Assembly: GCA_900545275.1 (NCBI GenBank)
Contig: UQYG01000014.1
Coordinates: 1 to 63,346, forward strand
Direction of reading: 5' to 3'
DNA: 63,346 bases
Source of the DNA: an uncultured Sutterella sp.
Lineage (GTDB): Bacteria > Pseudomonadota > Gammaproteobacteria > Burkholderiales > Burkholderiaceae_F
Positions 23,953 to 32,935 of the stretch are shown one piece after another. The translations under genes were made by a program, and so were the position numbers. The notes beneath the pieces were generated by a model that had not been told where the DNA came from, did not search any database, and saw nothing but the letters and a program-made list of their open reading frames with translations. How positions within the stretch are numbered: the stretch's first letter is position 1; each line of letters starts with the position of its first letter.

Positions 23953-25058
23953 TGTTGACGAGACGTGAAGCGCTTCTCTTTCTTTCGCTCCTTGCGGCGG
24001 GCGCATCGGCCGCGAAGGCGTCTCAGTCGGGAACGCCCAAAAACGTCATCCTCGTGACGGGCGGCGACTACGTGCGCTACCGGCGCATTTTCGAAGCCAC
24101 GATCTCCGGACTCGAAGCCCTCGGCCTCGTGCGCGACGTGCCGCACGTGGCGGACTCGGACCGCGAGGACACGTCGGACCTGTGGGAGGCGCTGACGCAC
24201 GCTTCGGGAGCGCTTCGCTTTCTCCCCGACGGTCACTACAGCTATCAGTGGGACGGGGACGTGCGCGAGAAAGTGAATGCCGACATCGCCGAGCGTCTGA
24301 GGACGCGCCGCGACGTGGACATGATCTTCACCTTCGGCACGGAGGCGGGTCTCGACATCCCGAAGCTCACCTCGGAAATTCCCGTTCTCTCGCTCGGAAG
24401 CTCGAACCCCGTTCAAACGGGGATCGTCGCCTCGGAAACGGATTCGGGCCGCGAGAACCTCCATGCGCTCGTGCGGCGCGATCCGTACGGAGAAGAGGTG
24501 AGGGGCTTTCATGCGCTTCGTCCCTTCCGGCGGCTTGCGCTCGTCGTTGCGGCGTCTTCCGTCGAGAAGGCGGGCGCCGGGGAGGTAGAAGCCTCGTGTC
24601 GGAGCCTGGGCGCGGGTTTTGAGTGTATTACGTACTCCGACGACGGCGAAGGAGCCGCCAAGCGCTTCGAGGACATTCTCGAAGCCGTTCGCGAGGCGCA
24701 CCGCCGCGGATGCGACGCGGTCGTCTTTCACTGGTTCCGGGCGACCTCGGACGAATATGCAGAGCTTACGCGTCTCCTTGCGGAATACGCAATGGCGAGC
24801 TTTGCGCAGTCGGGAGAGGAGTTCGTCGAGCACGGAATCCTGCTTGGCGTCGGGAACGAAAGTTTCGAGGGCTACGGCGCCTTTGAAGCGGACGTGATCC
24901 GTCGCGTCCTCGAAGGGACGTCACCGCGCAAGTGTCCGCAGGTCTTTGCCGAGCGGACCCGCTTCGTCATCAACCTCGTGAGCGCGCTCGAAATCGGTTG
25001 GACGCCGGACTTCGGCGTGCTCGTCACCATGGAAAAGGCTTTCGTCACGCAGAAGTGA
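23949..25058 (+). CDS. Exported ABC-type periplasmic binding protein
   Basis: A 369-residue protein with an N-terminal export signal (TRREALLFLSLLAAGASAAKA, a possible Tat variant) and an alternating alpha/beta pattern like periplasmic binding proteins. Fragments such as VDMIFTFGTEAGLDI, IPVLSLGSSNPVQTGIV and LLGVGNESFEGYGAFEADVIRRVLEG recall the TrpX/PF04392-type ABC substrate-binding family. It overlaps the phosphatase stop codon (ATGA) and no permease or ATPase is nearby. It may therefore present a ligand to the phosphatase's periplasmic sensor rather than feed a transporter. That role is inference. Confidence 0.65.
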   Translation: MMLTRREALLFLSLLAAGASAAKASQSGTPKNVILVTGGDYVRYRRIFEATISGLEALGLVRDVPHVADSDREDTSDLWEALTHASGALRFLPDGHYSYQWDGDVREKVNADIAERLRTRRDVDMIFTFGTEAGLDIPKLTSEIPVLSLGSSNPVQTGIVASETDSGRENLHALVRRDPYGEEVRGFHALRPFRRLALVVAASSVEKAGAGEVEASCRSLGAGFECITYSDDGEGAAKRFEDILEAVREAHRRGCDAVVFHWFRATSDEYAELTRLLAEYAMASFAQSGEEFVEHGILLGVGNESFEGYGAFEADVIRRVLEGTSPRKCPQVFAERTRFVINLVSALEIGWTPDFGVLVTMEKAFVTQK

Positions 25059-25085
25059 CGAAGCCCGTCTCCCAAGAAAAGCAAA

Positions 25086-25120
25086 AGGATCCGCGTCCCG
25101 ACGGGCGTGCGGATCTTTTT
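25086..25120. terminator. Terminator between the binding protein and sctV
   Basis: AGGATCCGC and GCGGATCTT form a nine-pair stem with one G-U, followed by TTT on the plus strand. A-runs on the other side may serve the convergent sctV transcript. Confidence 0.65.
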
Positions 25121-25140
25121 GCGTTGGACCGCGGCGGCGC

Positions 25141-27237
25141 TCAGATGTGAATCCGGGCCACGGGCTGCACGGAAATCTCGGGCGTCACTTCCTGATAGGC
25201 CATGACGGGGAGTTCGTAGAACTTCGACTCGATCAGGCGCCGTACGTAGCGGCGGATGTCCATGCTCACGAGAAGCACGGGCTTTTGGGTGCTCGCGCGG
25301 TACTTGCCCGCCGCCTTTTCGAGGGCGTCGAGAATGCGCTGCGAAGAGCCCGGATCGAGCGAGAGGAAGGCGCCGGCCGAGGTCTGGCGCACGGCCTTGC
25401 GGATCGTTTCCTCGACCTGCGGCTCCATCAGAATGACGGGGAGCATGTTCTGGCCCTTCGAGTGCATGTAGCAGATCTGGCGCTTCAAGGCGCTTCGGAC
25501 GTATTCCGTGAGCATCACGACGTCCTTTTCCTTGGGAGCCCATTCGATGAGCGCCTGGAGAATTGTTCGCAGGTCGCGGATCGAGACGCGCTCCTGCACG
25601 AGACGTCGGAAGATTTCGGCGGTGCGCTGTACGGGCAAAAGACGCGTCGCTTCGTGCACGAGGTCGGGGGCGCGCTCCTCCATCTTGTCGAGGAGGTACT
25701 TCGTCTCCTGCATCCCGATGAAGCTTTCCGCATGACGCGTGAGAAGAAGCGACAGATGGAAGGCGAGAATCTTCGAGTGATTCATGCAGGCGATCCCCGC
25801 GGCCGTGAGGCGCTTTTCGTCTTTGGCCGACACCCAGACGGAGTCGACGTTCGGAAGGAAGGGGGCCTCCTCGCGGCATTCGATGTCGAGCAAAGCGAGG
25901 TTTTCGGGCGTTTCGCGCACGATCACGCAGTCCTTCACGAGCTGTCCCGTAGCGATCGGAATTTCGTTGAGGTTGAGCGTATAGGCAAAGGAGTGCAGAT
26001 TCGGGTTCGGCCGCAGGTGAATGCCGGGGAAGGGCACGCCGAGATCGAAGTAGAGCGCGCGGCGCAGTTCGATGAGGTCGCCGTTGAGGTCGTTGTAGTT
26101 GATCGATTCGCCGATGTCGGGCGCGATGTCGAGAATGATCGGCACGGTCGGAGAGAATTCTTCCCCCGAGACGGCGCGCCTGGGCTTTGCCTTCGCGCCC
26201 ACGGGGGCGAGGGTTTTCTCGAGCGCGGCTTCTGGCGCGGGTTCGGCCGCGCGGTTTTCGTCGATGCGGCGAAGCATGTAGCCGAAGCCTCCGACGGCAA
26301 AGCCGAGCGTGAAGAGCTGCGGCTTGGGAAAACCCGGAATGAGCGCGAAGAGGAAAATGAGGGCGCCCGCCATTTCCAGGGCGCGGGGCTGACGGAAGAA
26401 CTGCTTGCCGACCTGGGATCCCATGTCTTCGCGCGAGTCGCCCGAGCGCGTGATGAGGATGCCCGCGGAAATCGAGACGAGAAGCGAGGGGATCTGGCTC
26501 ACGAGACCGTCGCCGATCGTGAGGACGCCGTAGAGCTGCAGGGCGTCGCCCGCCGACATGCCGCGCTGGGTCATCCCGATGATGGTGCCGCCCACGATGT
26601 TGACGAGCGTCACGACCATCCCGGCGATGCTGTCGCCCTTGACGAACTTCATGGCGCCGTCCATGGCGCCGTACATCTTGCTCTCCATCTGCACGTCGTC
26701 GCGGCGGCGCTGGGCCTCCTCCATGTCGATCACGCCCGCGCGCAGGTCGGCGTCGATCGACATCTGCTTGCCCGGCATCGCGTCGAGGGTGAAGCGCGCG
26801 CCGACTTCCGCGACGCGTTCCGCCCCTTTTGCGATGACGAGGAACTGCACGATCGTGAGGATCAGGAAGACCACGGCGCCCACGACGAAGTTGCTCCCCG
26901 TCGCGAATTCGCCGAAGGTGAAGATGATTTCGCCGGCGTCGGCCTGGAGAAGAATCAGGCGCGTCGTCGTGATGTTGAGCCCCACGCGAAAGAGCGTCGT
27001 GAAGAGGAGCATGGTCGGAAAGACCGAGAACTCGAGCGGCGTCTTCACGTACATCGCCATCATCAGCATGAGAAACGAGAGCGTGAGGTTCGCGCCGATC
27101 AGCGTGTCGACGAGCGGCGTCGGCAGCGGAATGATCATGAGCGCGATCACCACCACGATGAGGACGACCATGGCGACGTCGCTGTGCCGCGCGATCGAGG
27201 TGGTCAGGGATCCGGCTTTTTGAAGAAGGGACGGCAT
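25141..27237 (-). CDS. sctV: Type III secretion export gate protein SctV
   Basis: A 698-residue FHIPEP-family export gate protein. The N-terminal half holds seven to eight transmembrane segments and the family signature RVGLNITTTRLIL, followed by the FHIPEP loop (AGVIDMEEAQRRRDD). The C-terminal cytoplasmic half (from about residue 340) forms the nonameric ring that receives chaperone-substrate complexes. It closes the minus-strand block after sctY, the same order as Yersinia yopN-sycN-yscX-yscY-yscV. The secretin, needle and gatekeeper genes nearby rule out flagellar FlhA. Confidence 0.96.
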   Translation of the reverse strand: MPSLLQKAGSLTTSIARHSDVAMVVLIVVVIALMIIPLPTPLVDTLIGANLTLSFLMLMMAMYVKTPLEFSVFPTMLLFTTLFRVGLNITTTRLILLQADAGEIIFTFGEFATGSNFVVGAVVFLILTIVQFLVIAKGAERVAEVGARFTLDAMPGKQMSIDADLRAGVIDMEEAQRRRDDVQMESKMYGAMDGAMKFVKGDSIAGMVVTLVNIVGGTIIGMTQRGMSAGDALQLYGVLTIGDGLVSQIPSLLVSISAGILITRSGDSREDMGSQVGKQFFRQPRALEMAGALIFLFALIPGFPKPQLFTLGFAVGGFGYMLRRIDENRAAEPAPEAALEKTLAPVGAKAKPRRAVSGEEFSPTVPIILDIAPDIGESINYNDLNGDLIELRRALYFDLGVPFPGIHLRPNPNLHSFAYTLNLNEIPIATGQLVKDCVIVRETPENLALLDIECREEAPFLPNVDSVWVSAKDEKRLTAAGIACMNHSKILAFHLSLLLTRHAESFIGMQETKYLLDKMEERAPDLVHEATRLLPVQRTAEIFRRLVQERVSIRDLRTILQALIEWAPKEKDVVMLTEYVRSALKRQICYMHSKGQNMLPVILMEPQVEETIRKAVRQTSAGAFLSLDPGSSQRILDALEKAAGKYRASTQKPVLLVSMDIRRYVRRLIESKFYELPVMAYQEVTPEISVQPVARIHI

Positions 27238-27274
27238 GCTGATTCTTAAGTTGAGCTTCTGAGGGGCGTGACGT

Positions 27275-27679
27275 TTATTGTAGCGTTACGGCGTCTTCGT
27301 CTTCGGCTCGCGCCGGGGCGCCGCGCATCGAAAGGAAGGTTTCCCGAGCGGCGCGGGCCTCAACTTTCCGTCCGAGCGCCCAGAGGGCGCGCGACTTGAG
27401 CCAGTGAAGCGTCGCGTCCCGACTCGACAGGGGACCGCCCGCAAGGGCCTCACGCACTTCCTTGAGCGCCGTCTCGGCGTCGCCCGCCTCAAGCGCCGCG
27501 GCGGCAAGACCCGCCTTCGCGAAGCGGAAGTCGGGCGTTCCCGGAGCGCTCAGCTCCGCGATCGTTTCGTAGAAGCGACGGGCGCGCTCCTCCATGCCCA
27601 GGCGGAAAAAGAGAAAGGCAAGGACCGAGAGGGTTTTCTTTTCGTCCTCGGTGAGGGACGGCATTTCGTTTTGCGGCAC
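27275..27679 (-). CDS. sctY: SctY-like TPR chaperone (YscY type)
   Basis: A 134-residue helical repeat protein (about three TPR-like pairs: LSVLAFLFFRLGMEERARRFY, AKAGLAAAALEAGDAETALK, HWLKSRALWALGRKVEARA). In Yersinia, YscY is the TPR chaperone of YscX and both bind SctV; the gene order SctX-SctY-SctV is the same here. It starts four bases after the sctX stop. Identity rests mainly on size, TPR pattern and synteny. Confidence 0.75.
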   Translation of the reverse strand: MPQNEMPSLTEDEKKTLSVLAFLFFRLGMEERARRFYETIAELSAPGTPDFRFAKAGLAAAALEAGDAETALKEVREALAGGPLSSRDATLHWLKSRALWALGRKVEARAARETFLSMRGAPARAEDEDAVTLQ

Positions 27680-27683
27680 GGCG

Positions 27684-28052
27684 TCAACCTCCGAGCATCA
27701 GGTTGCGGTAGGCGGTGAGCAGAAGACCGTTTTGAAGGAGCGGCTCGATTTCTTCGTGCACGAGCGCCTGAATTTTCGGATTTTTGCTTTTGCCCAGCTT
27801 CTCGAGCACAGCGTGGAGGTCCGCTTCGAAGGTCTCGGGACTCACGAGCGATCCGTCTCCGATGTCGGGACAAAGGAGCGCTTCGAGCGCCGAGCGGCTG
27901 TTGGCCGTGCGAAAGAGATTCTCGAGGCCCGACTCCTGCAAGAGGTTCGTGCCGAGGTCGCGGGCTTCGGGCAAAGTCGCGGCGTCGGGCATGGGCAGAA
28001 GATCGGCGATGCCGATCGAAGGATTGAGGAGCGAGTCGATGCGCGTGGGCAT
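27684..28052 (-). CDS. sctX: SctX-like early secreted protein (YscX type)
   Basis: A 122-residue protein, the same length as YscX. A helical C-terminus (LEKLGKSKNPKIQALVHEEIEPLLQ, then LLTAYRNLM) resembles the YscX tail. I chose the ATG at 28052; a TTG at 28073 overlapping the preceding stop is an alternative that adds seven residues. Neither has a strong ribosome-binding site, so translation may be coupled to the upstream gene. SctX and SctY are restricted to Ysc-type systems, where they are essential for export. Confidence 0.7.
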   Translation of the reverse strand: MPTRIDSLLNPSIGIADLLPMPDAATLPEARDLGTNLLQESGLENLFRTANSRSALEALLCPDIGDGSLVSPETFEADLHAVLEKLGKSKNPKIQALVHEEIEPLLQNGLLLTAYRNLMLGG

Positions 28053-28069
28053 GGCGTGTCTGGGAGCAG

Positions 28070-28447
28070 TCAATGGCCGTCAAAAAGAGACGACTCGAGT
28101 TGAAGAAGGTACCGCAGGGCGCTTTCGAGTTCCGCACCGCTCACGCGGGAGACGGGAAGCTTGAGTCCCAGAATCCAACGGTCCCGGTGCACGCCCGTGA
28201 CGAGGGCGTACGGTTGTCGGACGCTCCAGCGGGCCGAGGCGAGCGCAGACCAAAAGGCCTTGCGCGCTTCTTCGGGCCGCGCGGGACGCGAGAAGGAGAG
28301 AAGAAAGTCGTCGTCCTCCGACTGAGGGCAGGCCAGCGTCAGCGTGCCGAAGTCGTCAAAGGCGAGCGTGAGGGCCTCTCCTTCGCTCCAGGCGAGGGTG
28401 GGAATTCCGATGCGCTCGCCGAAGTCCGTCAATTCGCGTTCCAACAT
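28070..28447 (-). CDS. SycN-like class I chaperone of the gatekeeper
   Basis: A 125-residue protein, close to SycN in size, with the alternating strand/helix pattern of CesT/SycE-fold dimeric chaperones (LTLAFDDFGTLTLACP, FLLSFSRPA, then RWILGLKLP). AAGGAA seven bases before the ATG supports the start at 28447. It lies between the YopN-like gatekeeper and SctX, exactly where Yersinia has sycN. It should chaperone the gatekeeper's N-terminus. Confidence 0.7.
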   Translation of the reverse strand: MLERELTDFGERIGIPTLAWSEGEALTLAFDDFGTLTLACPQSEDDDFLLSFSRPARPEEARKAFWSALASARWSVRQPYALVTGVHRDRWILGLKLPVSRVSGAELESALRYLLQLESSLFDGH

Positions 28448-28458
28448 GTGAGCATTCC

Positions 28459-29571
28459 TTATTCTTGCGAAGCGAGCCACTCGTCTTCGCGTTCAATGGC
28501 GCCGTCGAGGGCCGTCTGCACGGCGTCGACGAGCTGCAGGCGGTGGGCGTCGTCCGGGAAGAATTCCACAGGGAGATCGCGCACCGCGCGGAAGAATTCC
28601 TGCAGAAAGAGGACTTCGTGCTCGATGTCGCGGGGCCGGGCCCTGACGGCGATTTCGTCGATCTGATGCGCTCCGACGAAGGGCTGTTTGCGAAGCGCCA
28701 CCAGTTCTCCCAAAAGGGACATGGGGGTGAGGGTCGTTTCGCCCCCATGCACGTTCTTCCAGCGCTCGAGAAGCCCCTCGCAGAGGATGTGGGCGCTGCG
28801 CGTGAGGCGGACTTCGCCGAGCTTGCGGTGGACCGATTCGAGGTGCGCGACGTCCATGCTCGGCGAGGCGCTTTCGATGTCGGCGCTGATCGCGGCGAAG
28901 AGAAAGTCCATGGCCTTGTCGAACTTCTCGCCGTAACGCGCGGAGATGTCGGAATAGACTTCGTTCACGTCGGTGAATTCGCCCACCGTGTCGCGGTAAA
29001 GACTTCCGAGCGACGAGGCGCCGTCGAGGTCTCCGTAGTCGAGCCCCGTGACGGAGCCCCGCATGCCGAGCGCGATGTCGCGGCGGTTCTCTGCGAAGTA
29101 TTCCTCGGCGACGCGCTCGAGCGTCGCCTTTTGGTCGTTCGTGACGGAGGGATCGTCCGCGAAGGCTTCGCGGGCGGCTTCGAGCACCGCCCAGGCGTCG
29201 GCCGGATCCGGGAAGGCCTCTTCCAAGGTCTCCCGGAAGCGTTTGGCGTCGGCGGCGTGCTTGAGCGATTCGATCGTCGAATGCATCGCCTCCGACCTGC
29301 CCGCCTTTTCGAGGTGGGCGCGGTAGCGCGCGAGGACCTCGTCCGAAATCCGCGCGGCATTTCGCTCCTTTCTGCGGCTGATCTCGTAGTCCTGCGTCTT
29401 GTCGAGCGCAAAACCGATCTCTTCGGCCGCGTCGGAGAGAAGCTTTTCGGGAGTCGCCTCCACCTTTACCGCGTGCCCCATGAAGAGGCCCCGGGAGCCT
29501 TGGGCTTCGTGCGCGGCCGAAGCCGCGCCGAAGCCCGCGGCAAAGGGGTTGTGAATGCCTTCGATCGCCAT
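28459..29571 (-). CDS. sctW: T3SS gatekeeper SctW (YopN/InvE type)
   Basis: A 370-residue helical protein. The N-terminal 50 residues are small/polar like a secretion signal and chaperone-binding region. The middle (about 60-250) resembles HrpJ/YopN helices (LEKAGRSEAMHSTIESLKHAADAKRFRETLEEAFPDPADAWAVLEAA is in this part; longest quoted unit broken by function). The C-terminal 90 residues look like a fused TyeA domain (EDEW near the end). It controls the switch from translocator to effector export. Followed by the SycN-like chaperone. Confidence 0.8.
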   Translation of the reverse strand: MAIEGIHNPFAAGFGAASAAHEAQGSRGLFMGHAVKVEATPEKLLSDAAEEIGFALDKTQDYEISRRKERNAARISDEVLARYRAHLEKAGRSEAMHSTIESLKHAADAKRFRETLEEAFPDPADAWAVLEAAREAFADDPSVTNDQKATLERVAEEYFAENRRDIALGMRGSVTGLDYGDLDGASSLGSLYRDTVGEFTDVNEVYSDISARYGEKFDKAMDFLFAAISADIESASPSMDVAHLESVHRKLGEVRLTRSAHILCEGLLERWKNVHGGETTLTPMSLLGELVALRKQPFVGAHQIDEIAVRARPRDIEHEVLFLQEFFRAVRDLPVEFFPDDAHRLQLVDAVQTALDGAIEREDEWLASQE

Positions 29572-29581
29572 GGATTCTCCG

Positions 29582-32500
29582 TCAGAACACGTCGCTGTGG
29601 CTGTAGCGGTACGACGCTCGGAAGCCCAGGCGGGAAACGGCCGACTTCAGATGCTGCTCGATGACGACCGACATGATGTCGAAGAAGGACGGCGGAGTTT
29701 CCCGCATCAACGCGTCCGCCTGACGGCACATCGTGGTGTAGTGGGCCGCCTGCTCGGAGCGGTGCGCCGCGGCGCAGCTGCGCACGAGCCCGAACGCTTC
29801 GTCGCGGTTCCCCGCCAGATTGGCGGTGTAGGCGTCGTAGTGCGGTCCGTAAGCCCACATGAATTCCTCGTTCGCCTTCCAAAGCGGGGAACGGGGGCCT
29901 TCCTTGAAGACCTTGGCGAAACTTTGCTCGACGAAATTCGTCAGTCCGAATTCGTCGGGAGGGTTCGTTCCCGAGAAGGGCGCGTCGACGCCGGTCCGAA
30001 CCGAATTGTAGCCGCTCTCATTTCCGACGAAGTCCTCGGACGCGGCCACGTTCCAACCGAGCGCAAGGGGATCGAGCGCGTCGAAGGTTTCGCTGTGGCC
30101 GCCCGCCTTGAAGAAGGCCGTGCGGATCTCCCCCAAGAGTCCCGACATTTCTTCCATCGCGCCCTGAAGACGCATCTGGCACTGCGAGAAGTTGAAGATC
30201 GGAGCGGGGAGTTCGAGACCGAGCTTCTGGAGTTCCGAAAGGATGACCGCAATGCGCTTGGCGGTGTCTTCGACCGTGCCGCAGCGCAGAACGTCGTCCA
30301 CCACCGCGCGAACTTCGCCCTCCTTTTGCTTGAAGAGCCGCTTGCCCGCGTCGCTCAGGAGCTCCCGGTAACCTTGGAGAAAGAGCTGCGAGTCGCGTGC
30401 GGCGGCGGAGGCCACCATGCGGGTCACCTGCTTTTGCTCGTCGGCCGAGAGGGTCGTGGCGTTTCCGAAGTCGATCACGGTGAGGCGCCCGTCGTCGATC
30501 ATCATGTTCCCGGCGTGGAGGTCTCCGTGGTAGAAGCCCTCCCCGAAAATCCCCTCTGTCACCCACTCTTTGGCGAAGTGGGCGAGGAGCTGATAGCGCT
30601 CGTAGACTTCGTGATGGAGTTCGAGGAGACTGCGCTGCCGCTCGAGGGAGTCGGCCTGACTGATGCGCTCGTGGGTCCACGTGCGGATCCGTCCCGCGGG
30701 GGCCTTCCCCGAAGCGGCGAGCGGATCGATGATTTCTCCGAGCCTTCGGTCCACGTCGGCGAGATACTTGTCGACGGTTTGCCCCGGCGCCTTGTCGATG
30801 ACGAGCGTGTTGGCCGTGGGTTCGACGAACTCGCAAAGCGACATGCTCGCGATGGCGGGGGGCTTCCCGTCGGCCGACTTGAGGTTGTAGATCTGGCCCT
30901 TTCGGATGTTCTCGGCTTCGACGCGCAGATCGAGTTCGTCCATGATGCGATCGAGCTGTCCCTCAAACGTTACGGGCATGCCGTTCACCTGAGCAGCGGC
31001 CGAGCGGAAGATCGCCGCTTCGCGCTGCGCGCGCAGCTTGGCGTCGGGACGCAGGATCTTGACGACGACTTCGCGGGTCGAGCGGTCGGAAAGCGTCATG
31101 CGGCACAGAAGCGCCTGCCCGACGGAGGCGGCGCCGAGCGAGCGTACGACGTCGATCGAACGGATGCGGCCCTGCGAGCTTTGGACCATGTGGAGGAGAT
31201 GCGCTCTGACGACGTTTTCCGGAATCGGGGCGAGGTTGCTCTTCATGTCCTGAAGCGCCTCGCGGAAGGTGGGATCCATCCCGGCGATGTTGAGGCCCTG
31301 GAGCATCTTCTGCATGATGGGGCCCGCTCCCTTGAGGAGCGCCCCGAGAAGCTGTCCGGGCGAGGCGTTGTCGGGAGAGTAGCGCAGCATCGCGCTCAGC
31401 ATGGCGCGCTGATCGACCTCGGGCATCGCGTCGAAGTAGCGGTCGAGGACGATCCGCATGAAGCGTCCGTAGCCGTCGCTCTCGAGGTCGACGCCGCTCT
31501 TCGAGAGTTTGTGGTCGAGCCACTCGACGGTGCCGTGCCGGGGTTCGGGCGCGGCATCGGCCTGCGCGTCGTCGTCCGCACGGTCGGCCATGAGGTCGGC
31601 GAACCGCTCGCGAACGGTCTGTTGAATGTCCGCCGAGGCCTCGGCCGTCGTCCGGGAGATGTTTAGATCGAGTTGGACGAAAATCTGCTTCGTTACGGGG
31701 TTGGACTCGTCCGAGAGAATTTCGCTCAGGTGATCGGCAATCGCCTTTTCGGGCATTGCATCCAAGGGGACGTGCGTGAGCATGATCGTCCGATAGCCCG
31801 AGACGAGGTCTTCGAGGCCCGGGCGAAGAGGTTCGGGCAGGCTTTGGAGTCCCGAAGGATCCTTGAGGAGATGCGCGAGCGTGTCGACGTGCGCGAGAAG
31901 GGTGTGACGGATGCGTTCTTCCGGATGCTTGGCGTGGTGGTCGTAGAGTTCCGTCTCGCGGTTGAGAATGAGGTCCGCGAGAAGGAGCCGCGTCGCCGTG
32001 CCCGGGGCGTTCTCCACGTCGGCCTTTGGTTCGGCTCTGCGCAACACGTCGGTATGAACGACGCGGTCGACGCTCGCGGGACCCTTGGCTTGGATCTGAT
32101 CGTCAAGTGCCTGGAGAAGTTGGATGACTTCCTCGTCGTTGACGCTGTGCGACCTTTCGATTTTGTCGAGGAGACCAAAGAGGTCCGCTTCGTAGCGCAG
32201 GTGCCCGCAGGCGGCGGAGACCGCGCACTGGGCGACGAGCGCCGTACTCGTCGTGCTCAGGTCGTCGAGGTCCGTGAGGGGATCGAGCGCGCCCTCGAGC
32301 GTAAGAAGCGAGAGTTCCCTCAGGCGGCACTCGCCGGTCGAGACGCGGTCGGCGGGAGCGACGTCGCGGATCTCCCGCGTGAGGATCCTGAGGGCTTCGC
32401 GCCGTCCGTAGAACTCGAGGTGCGAAACCATGTCGTTTTCGAGCTGTTTGATGAGCGAGTCCGCGCTGAAGTCCGATCTGAACTGGTACTCCTCTCCATT

Positions 32501-32839
32501 TTCCTCGATCGTGACCGTGAGGTGCTCGTAAGGCTGAGTCTGTTCGAGCCGGACTTTTTTGCCGCCGATCGTCAATTCAAGCGGCTCGTCCGCGGGCAGG
32601 CGGCCGAGCTCGTCTTTGAGATTGATGATGTCGCGGGCGAGATCAATCGCCTTGGTCACCCGGTGCAACTCGACGAGTTCCATCGCGAGTGCTCCGATCC
32701 CGAGCGTGAAGATCCCGACGATGACCTTGGCGGCCGTGGAGAAAGACTTGGGAGCAACGTCGTCAAGGTTGACGCGGTGTTCAACGAGAAGGTCCGTGTT
32801 GAAGCGGTTTTGTCCGCTCAGTGCGTCGATGCCGTTCAT
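29582..32839 (-). CDS. Large T3SS-locus protein with ABC1/ADCK (UbiB-like) kinase domain, probable effector
   Basis: A 1085-residue protein with one hydrophobic segment near residues 35-55 (VIVGIFTLGIGALAM) and a long helical region to about 540. An atypical kinase domain of the ABC1/ADCK/UbiB type spans about 550-850. Kinase marks visible: Ala-rich loop AASVGQA (near 570), VVVKILRP with the ATP-binding Lys (near 590), FYHGDLHAGNMMI catalytic loop (near 770) and VIDFGNAT metal-binding motif (near 790). A loose KxGQ-like stretch (KGAGPIMQ) precedes it. The ATG at 32839 is taken; the in-frame upstream codons to 32914 overlap intergenic DNA. It sits between translocator SctB and the gatekeeper, so it is most likely a secreted effector or translocon-associated protein, not a ubiquinone-synthesis factor. 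No established T3SS effector of this class is known to me. Confidence 0.7.
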   Translation of the reverse strand: MNGIDALSGQNRFNTDLLVEHRVNLDDVAPKSFSTAAKVIVGIFTLGIGALAMELVELHRVTKAIDLARDIINLKDELGRLPADEPLELTIGGKKVRLEQTQPYEHLTVTIEENGEEYQFRSDFSADSLIKQLENDMVSHLEFYGRREALRILTREIRDVAPADRVSTGECRLRELSLLTLEGALDPLTDLDDLSTTSTALVAQCAVSAACGHLRYEADLFGLLDKIERSHSVNDEEVIQLLQALDDQIQAKGPASVDRVVHTDVLRRAEPKADVENAPGTATRLLLADLILNRETELYDHHAKHPEERIRHTLLAHVDTLAHLLKDPSGLQSLPEPLRPGLEDLVSGYRTIMLTHVPLDAMPEKAIADHLSEILSDESNPVTKQIFVQLDLNISRTTAEASADIQQTVRERFADLMADRADDDAQADAAPEPRHGTVEWLDHKLSKSGVDLESDGYGRFMRIVLDRYFDAMPEVDQRAMLSAMLRYSPDNASPGQLLGALLKGAGPIMQKMLQGLNIAGMDPTFREALQDMKSNLAPIPENVVRAHLLHMVQSSQGRIRSIDVVRSLGAASVGQALLCRMTLSDRSTREVVVKILRPDAKLRAQREAAIFRSAAAQVNGMPVTFEGQLDRIMDELDLRVEAENIRKGQIYNLKSADGKPPAIASMSLCEFVEPTANTLVIDKAPGQTVDKYLADVDRRLGEIIDPLAASGKAPAGRIRTWTHERISQADSLERQRSLLELHHEVYERYQLLAHFAKEWVTEGIFGEGFYHGDLHAGNMMIDDGRLTVIDFGNATTLSADEQKQVTRMVASAAARDSQLFLQGYRELLSDAGKRLFKQKEGEVRAVVDDVLRCGTVEDTAKRIAVILSELQKLGLELPAPIFNFSQCQMRLQGAMEEMSGLLGEIRTAFFKAGGHSETFDALDPLALGWNVAASEDFVGNESGYNSVRTGVDAPFSGTNPPDEFGLTNFVEQSFAKVFKEGPRSPLWKANEEFMWAYGPHYDAYTANLAGNRDEAFGLVRSCAAAHRSEQAAHYTTMCRQADALMRETPPSFFDIMSVVIEQHLKSAVSRLGFRASYRYSHSDVF

Positions 32840-32935
32840 ATTGAAACTCTGCAAAAAGAGGGCGGGGGCCGGAACAAAAAGGGACGGACGTCCGTGCGCG
32901 GGAAAGCCGCGCACGGCCTTCCGGTTCGCTAAGGA

